From Dactylonectria macrodidyma (taxonomy: Eukaryota > Ascomycota > Sordariomycetes > Hypocreales > Nectriaceae), in contig JAGMUV010000006.1 of NCBI GenBank assembly GCA_020744425.1, forward strand, positions 2,728,001 through 2,792,000: 64,000 nt of DNA, given 5' to 3'. This document shows, piece after piece, positions 32,780 to 43,899 of this stretch (the stretch's first letter is position 1; each line of letters starts with the position of its first letter). Under the pieces are notes generated by a model. It was not told where the DNA came from. It worked only from the letters and a program-made list of their open reading frames with translations, and ran no database searches. Both the position numbers and the translations under genes were made by a program.

Positions 32780-33171
32780 CTTGTTGCCGCCCATCTCAGG
32801 CGTCCGTCCTTCGACTTTCACTTCTCCCAACCATCCTTCTCCCTTCTCCCGTCCCCCTTCTCCACTTCGACGCCAACTGGTAGCATCATCTCCAAGTCTC
32901 TTTGAAACGCTTCCCGCTCACCTTCTTATCCACCCTTCTTGTGCCAGGGGCTGTGTGTGCTCTTCTTTCTCACGTTCTTTCTTCCTTGGCATCCAACATT
33001 TGCAACCTGCATCTTTCCGCTTCCGGCCCGCGCCTCTGGACTGATTCACCTCGAACGCGATTCCTCGCCCCTGTGCATCGCTTCCTCGCCTAGCACATCA
33101 CGACATATCCGCGTCTTCTATACATCCATATTCGTCTATCCTACGTCGCTGTCACAGCGCCCGCCCCCAAG
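32780..33171 (+). promoter_or_regulatory. Pyrimidine-rich promoter/leader of the LicD-family gene
   Basis: Roughly 390 bases dominated by C and T (CTTCTCCC, CCTTCTCC, TCTTTCTCACG repeats) running up to the ATG at 33172. Such CT-rich tracts are typical of transcription start regions of well-expressed filamentous-fungal genes. No specific factor site is claimed. Confidence 0.5.
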
Positions 33172-34146
33172 ATGCCCTCCCTCAAATCGCTCCTCGTCTG
33201 GGGCTTTGCCTCAGTCTCACCCGTCCTCGCCTCTCGCTCCAAACCTCGCGAAGCCATCAAAGAAACACTCGAACTGGACACCCGCGCCGAACGGACCCCC
33301 AAGTACTTTAACGAAGCTGGCGGCGGTCTCGAACTCGGCCACTACGACAAGCGCTTCTTTGTCGAAAAAGTCGACTATGCCCAGCATCGCTTCGTCCTAC
33401 GTGATCTGGCTCGCAGTTACATCACCGTCATGAACAGCTACGGCGTGGAGACTTGGATGGCCCACGGTACTCTGCTCGGTTGGTGGTGGAACGGCCAAAT
33501 CATGCCCTGGGACTACGATCTCGACGTCCAACTCACCAACACTTCGATGCTGTGGCTTGGCGAGAACCTCAACCGCACCGAGCACGTCTACAACTACACC
33601 GACACCGCCTCGGGCAAACTCGTCACCAAGTCGTACCTGCTCGACATTAACCCCCATCACGTTGACCTTGACAAGGGTGATGGCATGAACATCATCGACG
33701 CCCGATGGATCGATAAGGGCAACGGCATGTACATTGACATGACTGTCCTGCGCGAACGTGAAGCCGACCGCCCTGGCGTCTGGAGCTGCAAGAACAAGCA
33801 TCGTTACAACAGCCAGGATCTTTGGCCCTTGCGCATTTCCGAGTTTGAGGGTGTCAAGACTCGAATCCCCTTTAACTTTGAGAAGATTCTCATTGACGAG
33901 TACAAGACCAAGAGTCTTGTCACTGAGGAGTGGTCTGGGTATGTTTCCTAACCCTTGTCGTATTTTTATCATCTAACTCAAATTAGACACCGCTGGGATC
34001 GCTCTATCAAGCAATGGGTGAAGATGGACGCTGAGGAGGAGAAGAAGGCTCACCAACAAGCCGTTGAACGCAAGAAGTTGGAGCTCCAGCTCCAGGCCCA
34101 GAGAGACCAGGAGGCGCAGCCCTCCGCCGCCGAGCAAGTAAACTAA
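33172..34146 (+). CDS. LicD/fukutin-family protein, secreted or Golgi luminal
   Basis: A 308-residue protein from exons 33172–33938 and 33987–34146 (48-base intron, GTATGT…ATTAG). The N-terminus is a signal sequence (MPSLKSLLVWGFASVSPVLA). The LicD nucleotidyltransferase-fold core is clear: ETWMAHGTLLGWWWNGQ followed by MPWDYDLDVQL, whose aspartates bind metal and sugar- or phospho-donor in the family, then IDARWIDKGNGMYIDMTVLR. Fungal relatives (Mnn4-type) help add phosphate-linked groups to cell-wall glycans in the Golgi; that role is inferred. The C-terminus is a charged helix (EEEKKAHQQAVERKKLELQ) ending Q-V-N. It faces MLH3 tail to tail. Confidence 0.88.
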
Positions 34147-34765
34147 ACGACGACATCCGACCCGATATAAACTCGACTTGCCTGGCATGTCGCACGCGCC
34201 TTGCCTTGATCGTCGGCATCCCCCTGAGCCGCCTCGATCCAAGCGATGGGGTGACAACCTCGAGACGAGGATGTGTACACATATAATGACTGCCTCGCTG
34301 TTGCCTGCTTCCTCGCGGCTCCAGGATCGAGCAGCTGCTTTACCCGCGTTCCATTACATATTCCGGCGTTGGATAGGGAGAATCGGCGTTTTGCGAGCGC
34401 CGGAGAAACGCGAACGGACAGCACATGTCCCCTTCGTTTGCGCAACGGACATGTCGCATCATTTGATGATTTCTTTATTTTTTTTGGCGTTGAGACTGGT
34501 GGCCGGTGCTTGGATGCGGCGGCTGCTGTGGTACTCTTGGATGGACCTTGGAAGCTGTTGGGTACCCGGATAGGATATTCCGAGGGAAAAATAGAAGTGT
34601 TCAATATTTTGCTGTGGACATGAGTGTAGCTTACCATGTAATATTTGAGTTGTTGCATGTAGAGGTTGTTGAATTAATGATGTCAAATAATGAACCACCA
34701 AGAAGACAGGTCTATTGTGAACGCCCCATGTATCTATGGTATTTGGTCGTCTCCTGGGTATCATT
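34147..34765. other. Convergent 3' region between the LicD-family gene and MLH3
   Basis: Both neighbours end into this 0.6 kb, so it should contain two 3' UTRs and terminators. No coding frame looks real. Confidence 0.5.
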
Positions 34766-37479
34766 TTATCTATCCGTATTCACCGACTTCTTCATCCACG
34801 TCCCCCATGTGAAGCCATCTTGCCGACTGGCACTCTCCTGCCAGCGCCCAAACCTCCCACCGGCCCCGAGATCCACCAGCGGCGCAATGCTGGGCCGTCC
34901 ATGAGCGCACTGGAAAGGGAACGCGCACTGAGACAGACGCGAGAGGAGCCGCGCGCACTCGTCATTTGTAAGCGGGTCGTTGAACATGATGGCGCCTAGG
35001 GAAGCATCAGCAATTGGGTCAATGGAAAAGGGAATAAGGGGGGTTGTACTTCTGCAGGCTCGGGAGTGTAGCATCTCGAGGATGCCCTGGGGGCAGCCGT
35101 GGAAGTTGGAGATGCTCGGTGCTTCGGCCTGCGAGCGCCGGGTGAGGGAGGGGCGTGGGGGGCCATTGTCGGCGATGTGCCAGATCTCCTTACGGAGGAT
35201 GTCGATGAGTAGGCGCGGTTCCTGGCGGCAGCGCTCAAGAATACTTGGCGGGAGGCCGGTGACTATAATCTTGCGCTGCTTTGAGGCCGGTTTGGTTTCG
35301 AAGGGTGTAGTATAGACGATACCCCAGGCGGCGAAGTGGTCGCGATGGAGGCCCAAGAGGCTGTGCTCTTTCGACGAGACCTCGAATGCTAATGGCCGTC
35401 CTAGCACCTCTACGTTGGCCTTGGTGTCGCCGCTGGAGGGGTTGTGGACGAAGTAGTCAGCCATCAGATCCTCCAAACGACACCGCTCATCCACCGCATG
35501 TTGGTCGAGCATGACCAAGGCAGAGCTATTCTTTTCGACCTTCGACTCCTTGGGTATCGTGTCTTCGAGTGGCAACTTGACGAGGATAAACTTCTTGTCG
35601 ACTTGAGAAATAACTACAGCTTTAGTCAAGCCATCACGCGATACCCTGCCGTTCAGGTTCATCGTCGCGGCATCAAAGTGTACGCCACCATCTCTGCCGC
35701 AATGATGCGCACTGTGGTCGGTATTGTCTATCCTCGGGATTGAGGAGTCGGCAGTCTCGAAAATGGGATTTTCCCACGACTGAATCACGTTTCGAAGCCA
35801 CTCGCTCTGTTCTCGCTCTGGTTGCCCATCCATGCCGTGTTCGGGGGGTGTTGCCCTGTCGGTTGAGGGGAGACCGCTGTCGGTGATAACGACAAGGTCG
35901 GAATCTGAGGCTGAACTGAACATGTCCTCCGGCTCAGGCGAGGGTTCATCGAACGGCTTCCGCAGAAGCTTTCCTCCTTTGCCAACCAAGGGTTTCGGCA
36001 AGGGGGCTTCTGGCTCACTTTTCCGGGCATCGGTTATCTTCGCGGAGGCGCTCGGTAGCGTGGCTTTCCCAATCTTGACACGATTCCAGCCATCGAACGG
36101 GCTGTCGGCTCTCAACCGAGTCGCGTCTGGTGCCAGGTTTCGGGGGACAGAATTAGCCCTTGAGCTGCTCGACGATGAGGCGGTCGGTCTCTTAGACGAT
36201 TTCCTGGATCGGCTGAGCGTTTTCGAGGTGGAAAAGACCGAGTTATCGGATGACAGCTGGACCTTCCGGGGCCGGTGGTGGTGCTTCTTGAGGAACCCGT
36301 AACACATGGCTTTCAACAGGTTGAGGATATTCGTAAGGATCTGCCCTTGTGCTTCCAGCTTGTCCACATCAATGGAGTCTGTGAAACCGTCGACGGCAAT
36401 CTTGAGATAGAACATGGGCCACTTTTCGATTCCTTTGCGACTGCGAAGCTCCTTACCAATGAAGCCGTCGAGTTTGGGTGAGTCTCTTGGCTGGGTCTCA
36501 TCTCCATCGATGACGCCAAAACTCGAGTTCTGAAAGATTCGGTTAATCTCTTCGTAGAGCACGTCGGTGCCAAACTCGTTGACGACAGGGCGGATGCCCA
36601 AGCTGATAAACTGGGACCGGCGCGATGCGACGGGGTTCTCGCAGATGCAGCCTTTGACGGTGATGGAGCCCAACGATGCCGAGATGGGAACCCAAGAGCC
36701 TGCGTCACTCGAGTCCGCAAGCGAGGCCTGGGTTAGCAGCCTGGATGTGCGAGACACGGCATCCGACTGGTCGGAGGGGCGGAGGCGAAGCTCACGCTGT
36801 GTGACGGAGTTCTTCAACGAGACAGTGACCCCGGCTGGCCACGCGAGCAGCAAGGCCACCACCTCTCGGACCAAGGCGGACCATTCCTTGTCTAGAGCTG
36901 CTCGCTCCGTCATGGCTGCGCGCTGCTTTACCCGGACGGGCATCGAGCCGAACAGGTCTCGGACAATGACGCGAGTGCCATGGTCGAAGTTGACGAGGCG
37001 ATGCTCAGGTAAGGCTGGGAGGTTCCTGGCGATGACGTTGGAGTTGTGGATGGAGACGGAGTTGTGTGAGAGGTGACTTTGGTGACGGGAGGTGATAGAT
37101 AGCAAGGAGAGGGTTGCTAGCGATGCCAAGAAGTCGCCGTTCTTCCCATGAACGGATGGCTTAGGAGGGAATCGCGAAGTGTCTATCCAAGGTGTTAGTT
37201 GTAGACTATCCTATTGGTTGCATAGTGGATAACTCGGGGTTACTCACGGTGGAGCTTCCCGATGCCGCCCTGGTGGTTAAACTCGTCGGGCTCGATGCCG
37301 GACCCATTGTCCTCGACGGTGCAGCTGCCGCGGCCGTAGTGGACGACGATGTTTACTTTGGTGGCGCCGGCGTCGAGAGCATTGGCAAGCAGGCCACAGG
37401 CTACGGCTTTGAGGGAGGTGATGACGACGGAGGACTTGATTTGGTCGACGACGTGGCTGGGGAGTGGACGGATGGACAT
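34766..37479 (-). CDS. MLH3: DNA mismatch repair / meiotic crossover protein MLH3
   Basis: An 864-residue MutL homologue; with MLH1 it forms the MutL-gamma endonuclease that resolves meiotic recombination intermediates and helps mismatch repair. Exons: 37479–37249, 37183–35050 and 34995–34766. The start gives the conserved MSIRPLPSHVVDQIKSS. The GHKL ATPase domain shows NALDAGATKVNI, DNGSGIEPDEF and GGIGKLHHTSR (across intron 1). The C-terminal endonuclease motif is DQHAVDERCRLEDL, fitting DQHA(x)2E(x)4E; metal-site parts ACRSAIMFND (made by splicing the 54-base second intron) and CAHGRPSIAP follow. The middle is a serine-rich linker. The second intron is in frame without stops, so it could be mistaken for coding. 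The residue matching the MutL catalytic Glu appears as Gly. Confidence 0.93.
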
Positions 37480-38615
37480 GGCATGGGGTTGAGCAGCATG
37501 AGTTGGGGTATGGACGGCTTGCATCCCAGCATAGACGCCTTGAATCCCAGCAGTGACACCCTCTCTGCGGTGCGTGTCAGGTGGCAATCAGGCAACGGGC
37601 CGAGTCAGCAAGTAGTTGAGCATGGTTAGTTGAAGCTCGGCGGAATAGAAGAAGTCAACTTGTCAAAACCAGGCACCAGGAGCTAAGGACGCGGAGCTGG
37701 GATTCCCCTGGCGGGGAACCTTTATTGAGCAGAAGTGACGTCGCGATGTGCCAGTCCACGTGGCTAAAAATGCTGCTTGCCAAAAAGGCACCTAAAAAAA
37801 ACAAGTGCCGCGCCAATGCCCAGAGAAGCATCTGCAATGCGTCATTGCACAACCGCTGTACGGGGTTGCGCTGTAAGTGCCTAAACTGGATTATGCTGAA
37901 CTGCACTGGATCGCCTGCTGGAATTGCCATTCCTGCACCGGATTACTCGAAAGCCATCCTTCGTATCCATTGCTTGCACTGTGCTACCGCGTCACTCGCT
38001 GCAACATGCGACTTGGGCCCTGTCTTATGTCTCAGCTCACAGTCTCGTGCACCTGTCTTAGCCCTTCTAGCCCTCCAGCTAGACCAAACCTGCGCCTGCT
38101 AATCTGCTCCGCCTCAAAGCTTGGGCTTCGCTACGACGGAAGCACCTGCACTCCGTAGCACCTCACCTCTTTCTCCTGTCTTCATTTGCCTTCTGCCTCT
38201 CGATCGCCCTCACGTGATCCCTGCACACCCTCTCCTCTGGCCCCGTATCCATCGACCGCGTGGAGCATTACTACGTAGGCATTGAGCCGCCATTCTTTCC
38301 GCCATGTCCTTGCAACCTTGGTGACGCCCGCTCTCCTTTGACTTGTCGTTGGCTCGTGCCCCTCACTCACTGCGCATCTTTGCTATACCAATCGACGTTC
38401 GCCGACCTTTGACTTGTTCCATCCTTTGCGAGTCCGAACCGCCATTGAGCCTTCGTCTCCGCACCATCCGTGCTGCCCAACAACCGCTGGGTGCCCAGCA
38501 TCACGCCGTCGCCTCAACGGTCCCATTGTCGCCTTATAACCGTCTCCTCGTCGTCCCACTGTCTTCCACCACGTCTTCGACTCTCGCACCTCTCCTTGAA
38601 CCCGAGCAAACTCCC
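37480..38615. other. Divergent promoter region, MLH3 and basic protein gene
   Basis: About 1.1 kb between two divergently transcribed genes. No third gene is seen. The right half (38160–38615) is C/T-rich and in frame with the next gene without stops back to 38343, but has no ATG before 38616, so I treat it as leader. Confidence 0.5.
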
Positions 38616-39878
38616 ATGGCTACGACCGACACTCTCCCTCAGACTCATGGTAGATACACCCAGCTCCCATCTCCTTTTATCCGCTTGCCGAGTCGTCCTC
38701 GACAAGACCCGCTGCACACGTCCGGCGTACAAACCATGTCGCAATCGCTCAAAACTAACCCTTCGCCAGACCGACAAGGCCCGCGCCGACGGCCCTTTTC
38801 AAAATGGGTCAAGAAGCTGACCAACTTCAAATCCTCTTCCGACGCCGACCGTCCTAAACGACACAAGATCAAGCGCAGCCCCAAGAAGAACAACCCATAC
38901 CCAGAGTCAGGACACGTCGGGAATGGTGCCACAAATGACACCAGCGCCTGCACCTTTTCTACTGTGCCCTCTGGCAGCAACACAAGTGTAGCCCAGTCAT
39001 CTCGCATATCCAGGGATGGCCAAGCGACTCCCACCATGGGGAGGAGGAGTCTAGTAGGGACAGTCGAGACCGATCGCGAAGGGTCACGTTCCATCGCACC
39101 GAGCCACGGAGCCAGCTCACTGGCAGGCACGAACCGCACCACCGGAGGGGGCGTCGATTCAAGGAGAGGAGAAGACAGCACCTTTTCGAGCCCAGCGCCA
39201 TCAGTCCGGTCGTTGACGACCACATTGACAACCATCCAATCCATGGCACCCAACAATACCGGCCACGGCCACGGACACGGCAATACGTCAAACCAAACCC
39301 AGAACAATGTCCAGTTTAGCCAACCCTTCCCAACGGCATCTCCAGCCTCTGCGATCCCCGCCCACCTTGCGCCGACCGGAAATCCGACGACCTACAATGC
39401 TGCCACAGCCAACAATCTCTTGACGGACAATGCGTCCATCCTGACCTTGGCATCATCTAGCAAGCGCCGACGCCGACGGTCTCTCGACACAGACGCCTCT
39501 GTTCGAGCGCTGGCCCCATCTTCCCTCTGGGGTGGCAGTCGAGAGAGCTTACCCCTCAGCGTTCTCAGTGCCAACATCGATATGGCCAACATGCCGCCGA
39601 CACCAGGCCTTCACGGAGGCTCGCGCATTGGTGCTGAGCGGACCAGTATCTACTCTGCCACTGGCGTTGTGCCAGCGATTCCAGGCGAGCGAAGCAGCTT
39701 CTACGCTAAGCAAGGCGACGGTGCCAGCGTCAGGAGCGGTCGGCTGGGACATGGAAGAGCTGAAAGTGTCAACGGCAGCATTGGTGGTCTGAGCAGTCCA
39801 TTGGTCAGCCCACGAGAAGTGCCAGGCGAGACGATGGAAAAGATCAAAGGCAAGGGGAAGGGCAAAGATGAAAACTGA
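38616..39878 (+). CDS. Basic, serine-rich conserved fungal protein (often mislabelled as a polycystin-type channel)
   Basis: A 420-residue single-exon protein. It has no membrane helix. Seen: an N-terminal basic block (RPFSKWVKKLTNFKSSSDAD then KRHKIKRSPKKN), long Ser/Thr/Gly-rich disordered stretches, a GHGHGHGNTS histidine–glycine run, and a conserved core LLTDNASILTLASSSKRRRR followed by SLDTDASVRALAPSSLWGG and SRESLPLSVLSANID. The C-terminus is a lysine run (KIKGKGKGKDEN). This core recurs in Sordariomycete proteins that databases call 'Ca2+-modulated nonselective cation channel polycystin' (from memory); the sequence gives no support for a channel. It is more likely a membrane-associated or nuclear scaffold with phosphorylation sites. 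The start is the first in-frame ATG. Confidence 0.75.
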   Translation: MATTDTLPQTHGRYTQLPSPFIRLPSRPRQDPLHTSGVQTMSQSLKTNPSPDRQGPRRRPFSKWVKKLTNFKSSSDADRPKRHKIKRSPKKNNPYPESGHVGNGATNDTSACTFSTVPSGSNTSVAQSSRISRDGQATPTMGRRSLVGTVETDREGSRSIAPSHGASSLAGTNRTTGGGVDSRRGEDSTFSSPAPSVRSLTTTLTTIQSMAPNNTGHGHGHGNTSNQTQNNVQFSQPFPTASPASAIPAHLAPTGNPTTYNAATANNLLTDNASILTLASSSKRRRRRSLDTDASVRALAPSSLWGGSRESLPLSVLSANIDMANMPPTPGLHGGSRIGAERTSIYSATGVVPAIPGERSSFYAKQGDGASVRSGRLGHGRAESVNGSIGGLSSPLVSPREVPGETMEKIKGKGKGKDEN

Positions 39879-40346
39879 AAGATGAGAGCTGCGAGATGTG
39901 CGAGATGAGAGTCAACTGATGCCAATACCAAGGAATTATTGCTGGCGGGTGCTATGAATGACGGATGTACATTGGGATTAATATGAGTTTGGTCGGTTTG
40001 GCAGCACTTGACAGTTATTTGGGTCCTTAGAGTTTGGTTCAGTACTGGTAGTCACAGAGGGACACTACATTCCCGGAATAAATACATGATACCCTTGAGC
40101 GATTTTGAAAAGATATTCCAGCATGGTTGATGGTTTTCTTTTGCATGAGGTTTGAGATGATGTAGTTTCAATCTCGATGCCTAGGTCCCGAAAGGTCCAT
40201 GTGATGTGCCCCTGTAGAAGCCAGCCACTGTGGCGCTAGGCAAGCTCCGCCCAGAGCTCCAAGCTACAGCGCGTCAGTGTCCCACCATCGTCATCGCGGC
40301 CTCGGAGCATCTCTCCCAACCACCATCAACGCTCCCATGAATCAAG
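39879..40346. other. Intergenic, promoter of VPS11
   Basis: 0.47 kb between two plus-strand genes. No coding frame; it holds the 3' UTR of the basic protein gene and the VPS11 promoter. Confidence 0.5.
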
Positions 40347-43300
40347 ATGGCCCTCTCGGTATGTACGCCCTCCCCCCTGAGCGCAGATGCTCCATCTACC
40401 AGGCGATACTTTCATCACAAACATCTCGCTAATCTGTCGCCAACAGTGGAAGTCGTTTGACTTCTTCGACGTAGCCCAGATCCCCCTCCCGGCCGACGAA
40501 ACCCAGCAGCTCTTCGAGGGCAACGAAATCTCCAGCGTCTGCACGGGCTCGGAGAGCCTCTTCGTCGGCTCTCACGATGGATGGGTTAGCATCATTGGCA
40601 AGGCTTGGAACGTCGTCCGACGCTTCCAGGCGCATGAGATTGGCTCCATTACCCACATGCGACAAGTCGAGGGAACAAGCGTGCTCGTTACCGTTGCGGT
40701 GAGTCTGGTCTTGCTCTGAGCAGGAGTGGAATAATATGTGTCTTGATAGTTTGCTGATAAGATTGTAGGAGGACATGAGCAACGAGCCGATACTCAAAGT
40801 CTGGGCTCTCGACAAGCTGGTCAAAAAGACGAACCTGCCGACTTGCCTCAGCACGATCAGCATAAACAATGGAAGGCGGCAGTTCCCCGTAAGTTTAGAT
40901 ACTCCGATGTGACAGTAGTGGTCTAACTGGTGAAGATATCTGCCTTTACGGCCACAGACGATCTCACCCAGATCGCAGTCGGGTTCGCCAACGGTGCCGT
41001 CACAGTCATCCGAGGCAACCTAATCCACGACCTCGGAACGAAGCAGCGAATCGTGTTCGAATCCGAAGAGCCCGTGACCGGCGTGCAGCTTTCGACAGAC
41101 CCGCAATTAACGACTCTTTTTGTTTCCACCACATCGAGAATATTGAAGTTGGGGCTCTCGAAAAAAGGGCATGGACTGCCGCCCAAGACGGTGGAAGATG
41201 TGGGATGTGGGCTAGGCTGCATGACCCTCGACCCAAGAACAGGCGACGTCGTGGTAGCGCGAGAAGATGCCATATACTCCTACACGCTGGATGGACGTGG
41301 CCCACCGAAAGCCTACGAATCGCCCAAGAGCCTCATCACCCTTTACCAGGACTATGTGGCGCTTGCTTGTCCGCCTTCGACGTCGAGCGCCAGAGACTCC
41401 GATGCCATGAGGCGCCGGTACGGTGGCAGCACGACCAATCCACTCTTCAACGCCTCTACGTTTGTGCTTTTGGACACGGATCTCCGGGTTATTAGCCACA
41501 CTGAGACGCTCATGTCCCCGGTGAGGTTCTTTGCCGAGATTTGGGAAGACTTTTATACCATTGCCCAAGACGGAAAGGTGGGTTCTTCGTCTCTGTTTGC
41601 TTGCTATTCTAACTTGTTAGGTGCACCGATATCATGAAAAGTCTCTCCAGCAACGGCTAGAGATGATGTATCAGCGAAACATGTTCCCCTTGGCCATTGA
41701 GCTGGCTCAAAAGTCAGGACTAGACGGCGAGCAGCAAAGTCTGATTTACCGTCGCTTCGGCGACCACTTGTATCAAAAGGCAGATTATGACGGGGCAATG
41801 ATACAGTACATCCGGGCCATCGATACAACCGAGCCGTCACAAGTCATTCGCAAGGTAAGCACACTCATTTGAGGCGAGATGATGTCTAACATGGGTAGTT
41901 TCTCGACACACAACGCATCCACAACTTAATTCAGTACCTCGAGCAACTTCACGAGCACAGAAAGGCGACGGCGGATCACACCACACTGCTCCTCAACTGC
42001 TACGCGAAGCTCAAGGACATTAACAAGCTTGAAAAATTTATCAAATCTCCAGGCGACCTCAAGTTTGACCTAGACACAGCCATTACTATGTGTCGCCAGG
42101 GTGGATACTACGAGCAGGCGGCATATCTTGCCAAGAAGCACGGGGAGATTGATTTGGTTGTCGACATTCTGATAGAAGACTCCAAGAACTACAGTGAAGC
42201 CCTGGATTTCATCTGGGGGCAGGACCCGGAAATTGTTCGTGTTCCGATTCCATGCCGAGACTCAACTAACAGTTCCAGGCCTATCCGTGCATGCAAAAAT
42301 ATGCCCGAGTTCTTATCGAGAATTGTCCCCAGGATGCGACGAGACTGTTCGTGGAGTATTACACCGGAAAATACAGGCCCAGGCAGACGGTTGTTGTTTC
42401 GGAGGAAGTGGAAACGCCTTCAGGTGGCGGGTTCACGTTTGGGGCGGCGAATGCTGTTCAAAACCTCTCCAACCTGCTTCCCCTGCCATACATGAACACT
42501 GCGGCCGTATCGTCACCAGCAGGTAATGGAAAGGCTACGGTGAGCGACGCGGCACTGGTTTTGGACGCAGAGGAAGTTCCAGCGCCAACGTACACACCTC
42601 CAACGCCCCGAACTGCATTCTCATCCTTCATCGACCACCCCGACGAGTTCATTGTCTTCCTCGAGGCCTGTCTAGAGGAAAAGAACGTCAAGTCGAGTGA
42701 CCGGACAGATCTATTCACGACGCTTTTTGAAATGTACTTGTACAAGGCGGGCGAGAAGAAAGGACAACACCACAAGGAACAGTGGGAGGCCAAGGCGAAG
42801 AAGCTCATCGAGGGAGAGCACATTCCCATGGAGAGCTCCAACGTGCTGCTCTTGTCGCACCTGTCGGACTTCCATGATGGCACGGTATTGGTCAAGGAGC
42901 AGGCGGGTCTGCTATCGGACATTTTCAGATCGTACACGTCGGCCAAGGACACTCGAGGAGCGATGAAGGCGTTGAGAAAGTACGGACCCGAGGAGCCGTC
43001 ACTCTATCCCGCGGCACTAGCGTATCTGACGTCGGACCCTCGAGTGCTGGAAGAGGCCGGGGCAGATGAGCTGGCTAATGTGCTATCCAAGATTGACAAG
43101 GACGGACTCATGGCGCCGTTGCAGGTGATCCAGACGCTCGTTGGACAATCGTCGGGAGGAGGCGTGGCGACCATGGGGATGATCAAGCCCTATCTACACG
43201 AAACCATCACGCGGGAACGCAAAGAAATCGCATCCAACCGTCACAAGATCAACACGCTGCGGACCGACACGGAGAAGCGACGCGAGGAGCTGGCGGACCT

Positions 43301-43625
43301 AGGAACCAAGCCGGTTGTGTTCCAAGCGACGTGGTGTTCCGACTGCAGCCAGCGACTGGACCTCCCGGCGGTGCACTTCTTGTGCAAGCACAGCTTCCAC
43401 CAGCGATGCGTGCGCAACGGTGACAAGGAGGGCGAGGCCGTGTGTCCCAAGTGCGCGGGCGAAAACGACGTGATCCGCAAGATGCGCGAGAGCCAGCGCG
43501 AGCGGGCCAGCAAGCACGAGCTGTTCAAGGCCGACCTGGACAACAGCGAGGATCGGTTCGCGACGGTGGCCGAGTGGTTCTCGAGAGGCGTCATGGATGC
43601 TGGGCATAGCGTAGAGTCGGGATGA
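40347..43625 (+). CDS. VPS11: Vacuolar sorting protein VPS11 (PEP5), HOPS/CORVET core subunit
   Basis: A 980-residue tethering subunit that bridges Rab GTPases and SNAREs at endosomes and vacuoles. Seven exons: 40347–40358, 40447–40698, 40769–40888, 40936–41577, 41621–41854, 41899–42234 and 42279–43625; every exon is a multiple of three, so all six introns are phase 0. The first exon is only four codons (MALS), joined to WKSFDFFDVAQIPLP, the family's N-terminal strand. Residues ~1–340 form a beta-propeller; an alpha-solenoid (clathrin-type repeat) follows, with AITMCRQGGYYEQAAYLAKK and YARVLIENCPQDATRL. A coiled coil precedes the C-terminal RING-H2 at ~883–922 (CSDCSQRLDLP, then CKHSFHQRC and CPKC). 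All parts needed for function are present. Confidence 0.95.
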
Positions 43626-43899
43626 GGTGGGTGGTCGAGTGTAGCGAGATGACTAGAGGAGTTGAGGACTACCCAAGGATTGAGGGTTGCCTTCTTACAT
43701 TGTTGGACTTGTCGTATTTTTCTCCCGGGTTCCAGGTTATATACAGGTGTTGGGATCTTGTTAATGAGAGCGAGCATGTCCGAGTTGACTTGACTTTGGA
43801 ATCCTGTGACGTTTTTGCCCAATGCCCCACGTCTCCAACCCAGCTCTCTCAGCTCTGGCATTTACAACCTCACATTAACATCGCCATGGTCCCATCGCC

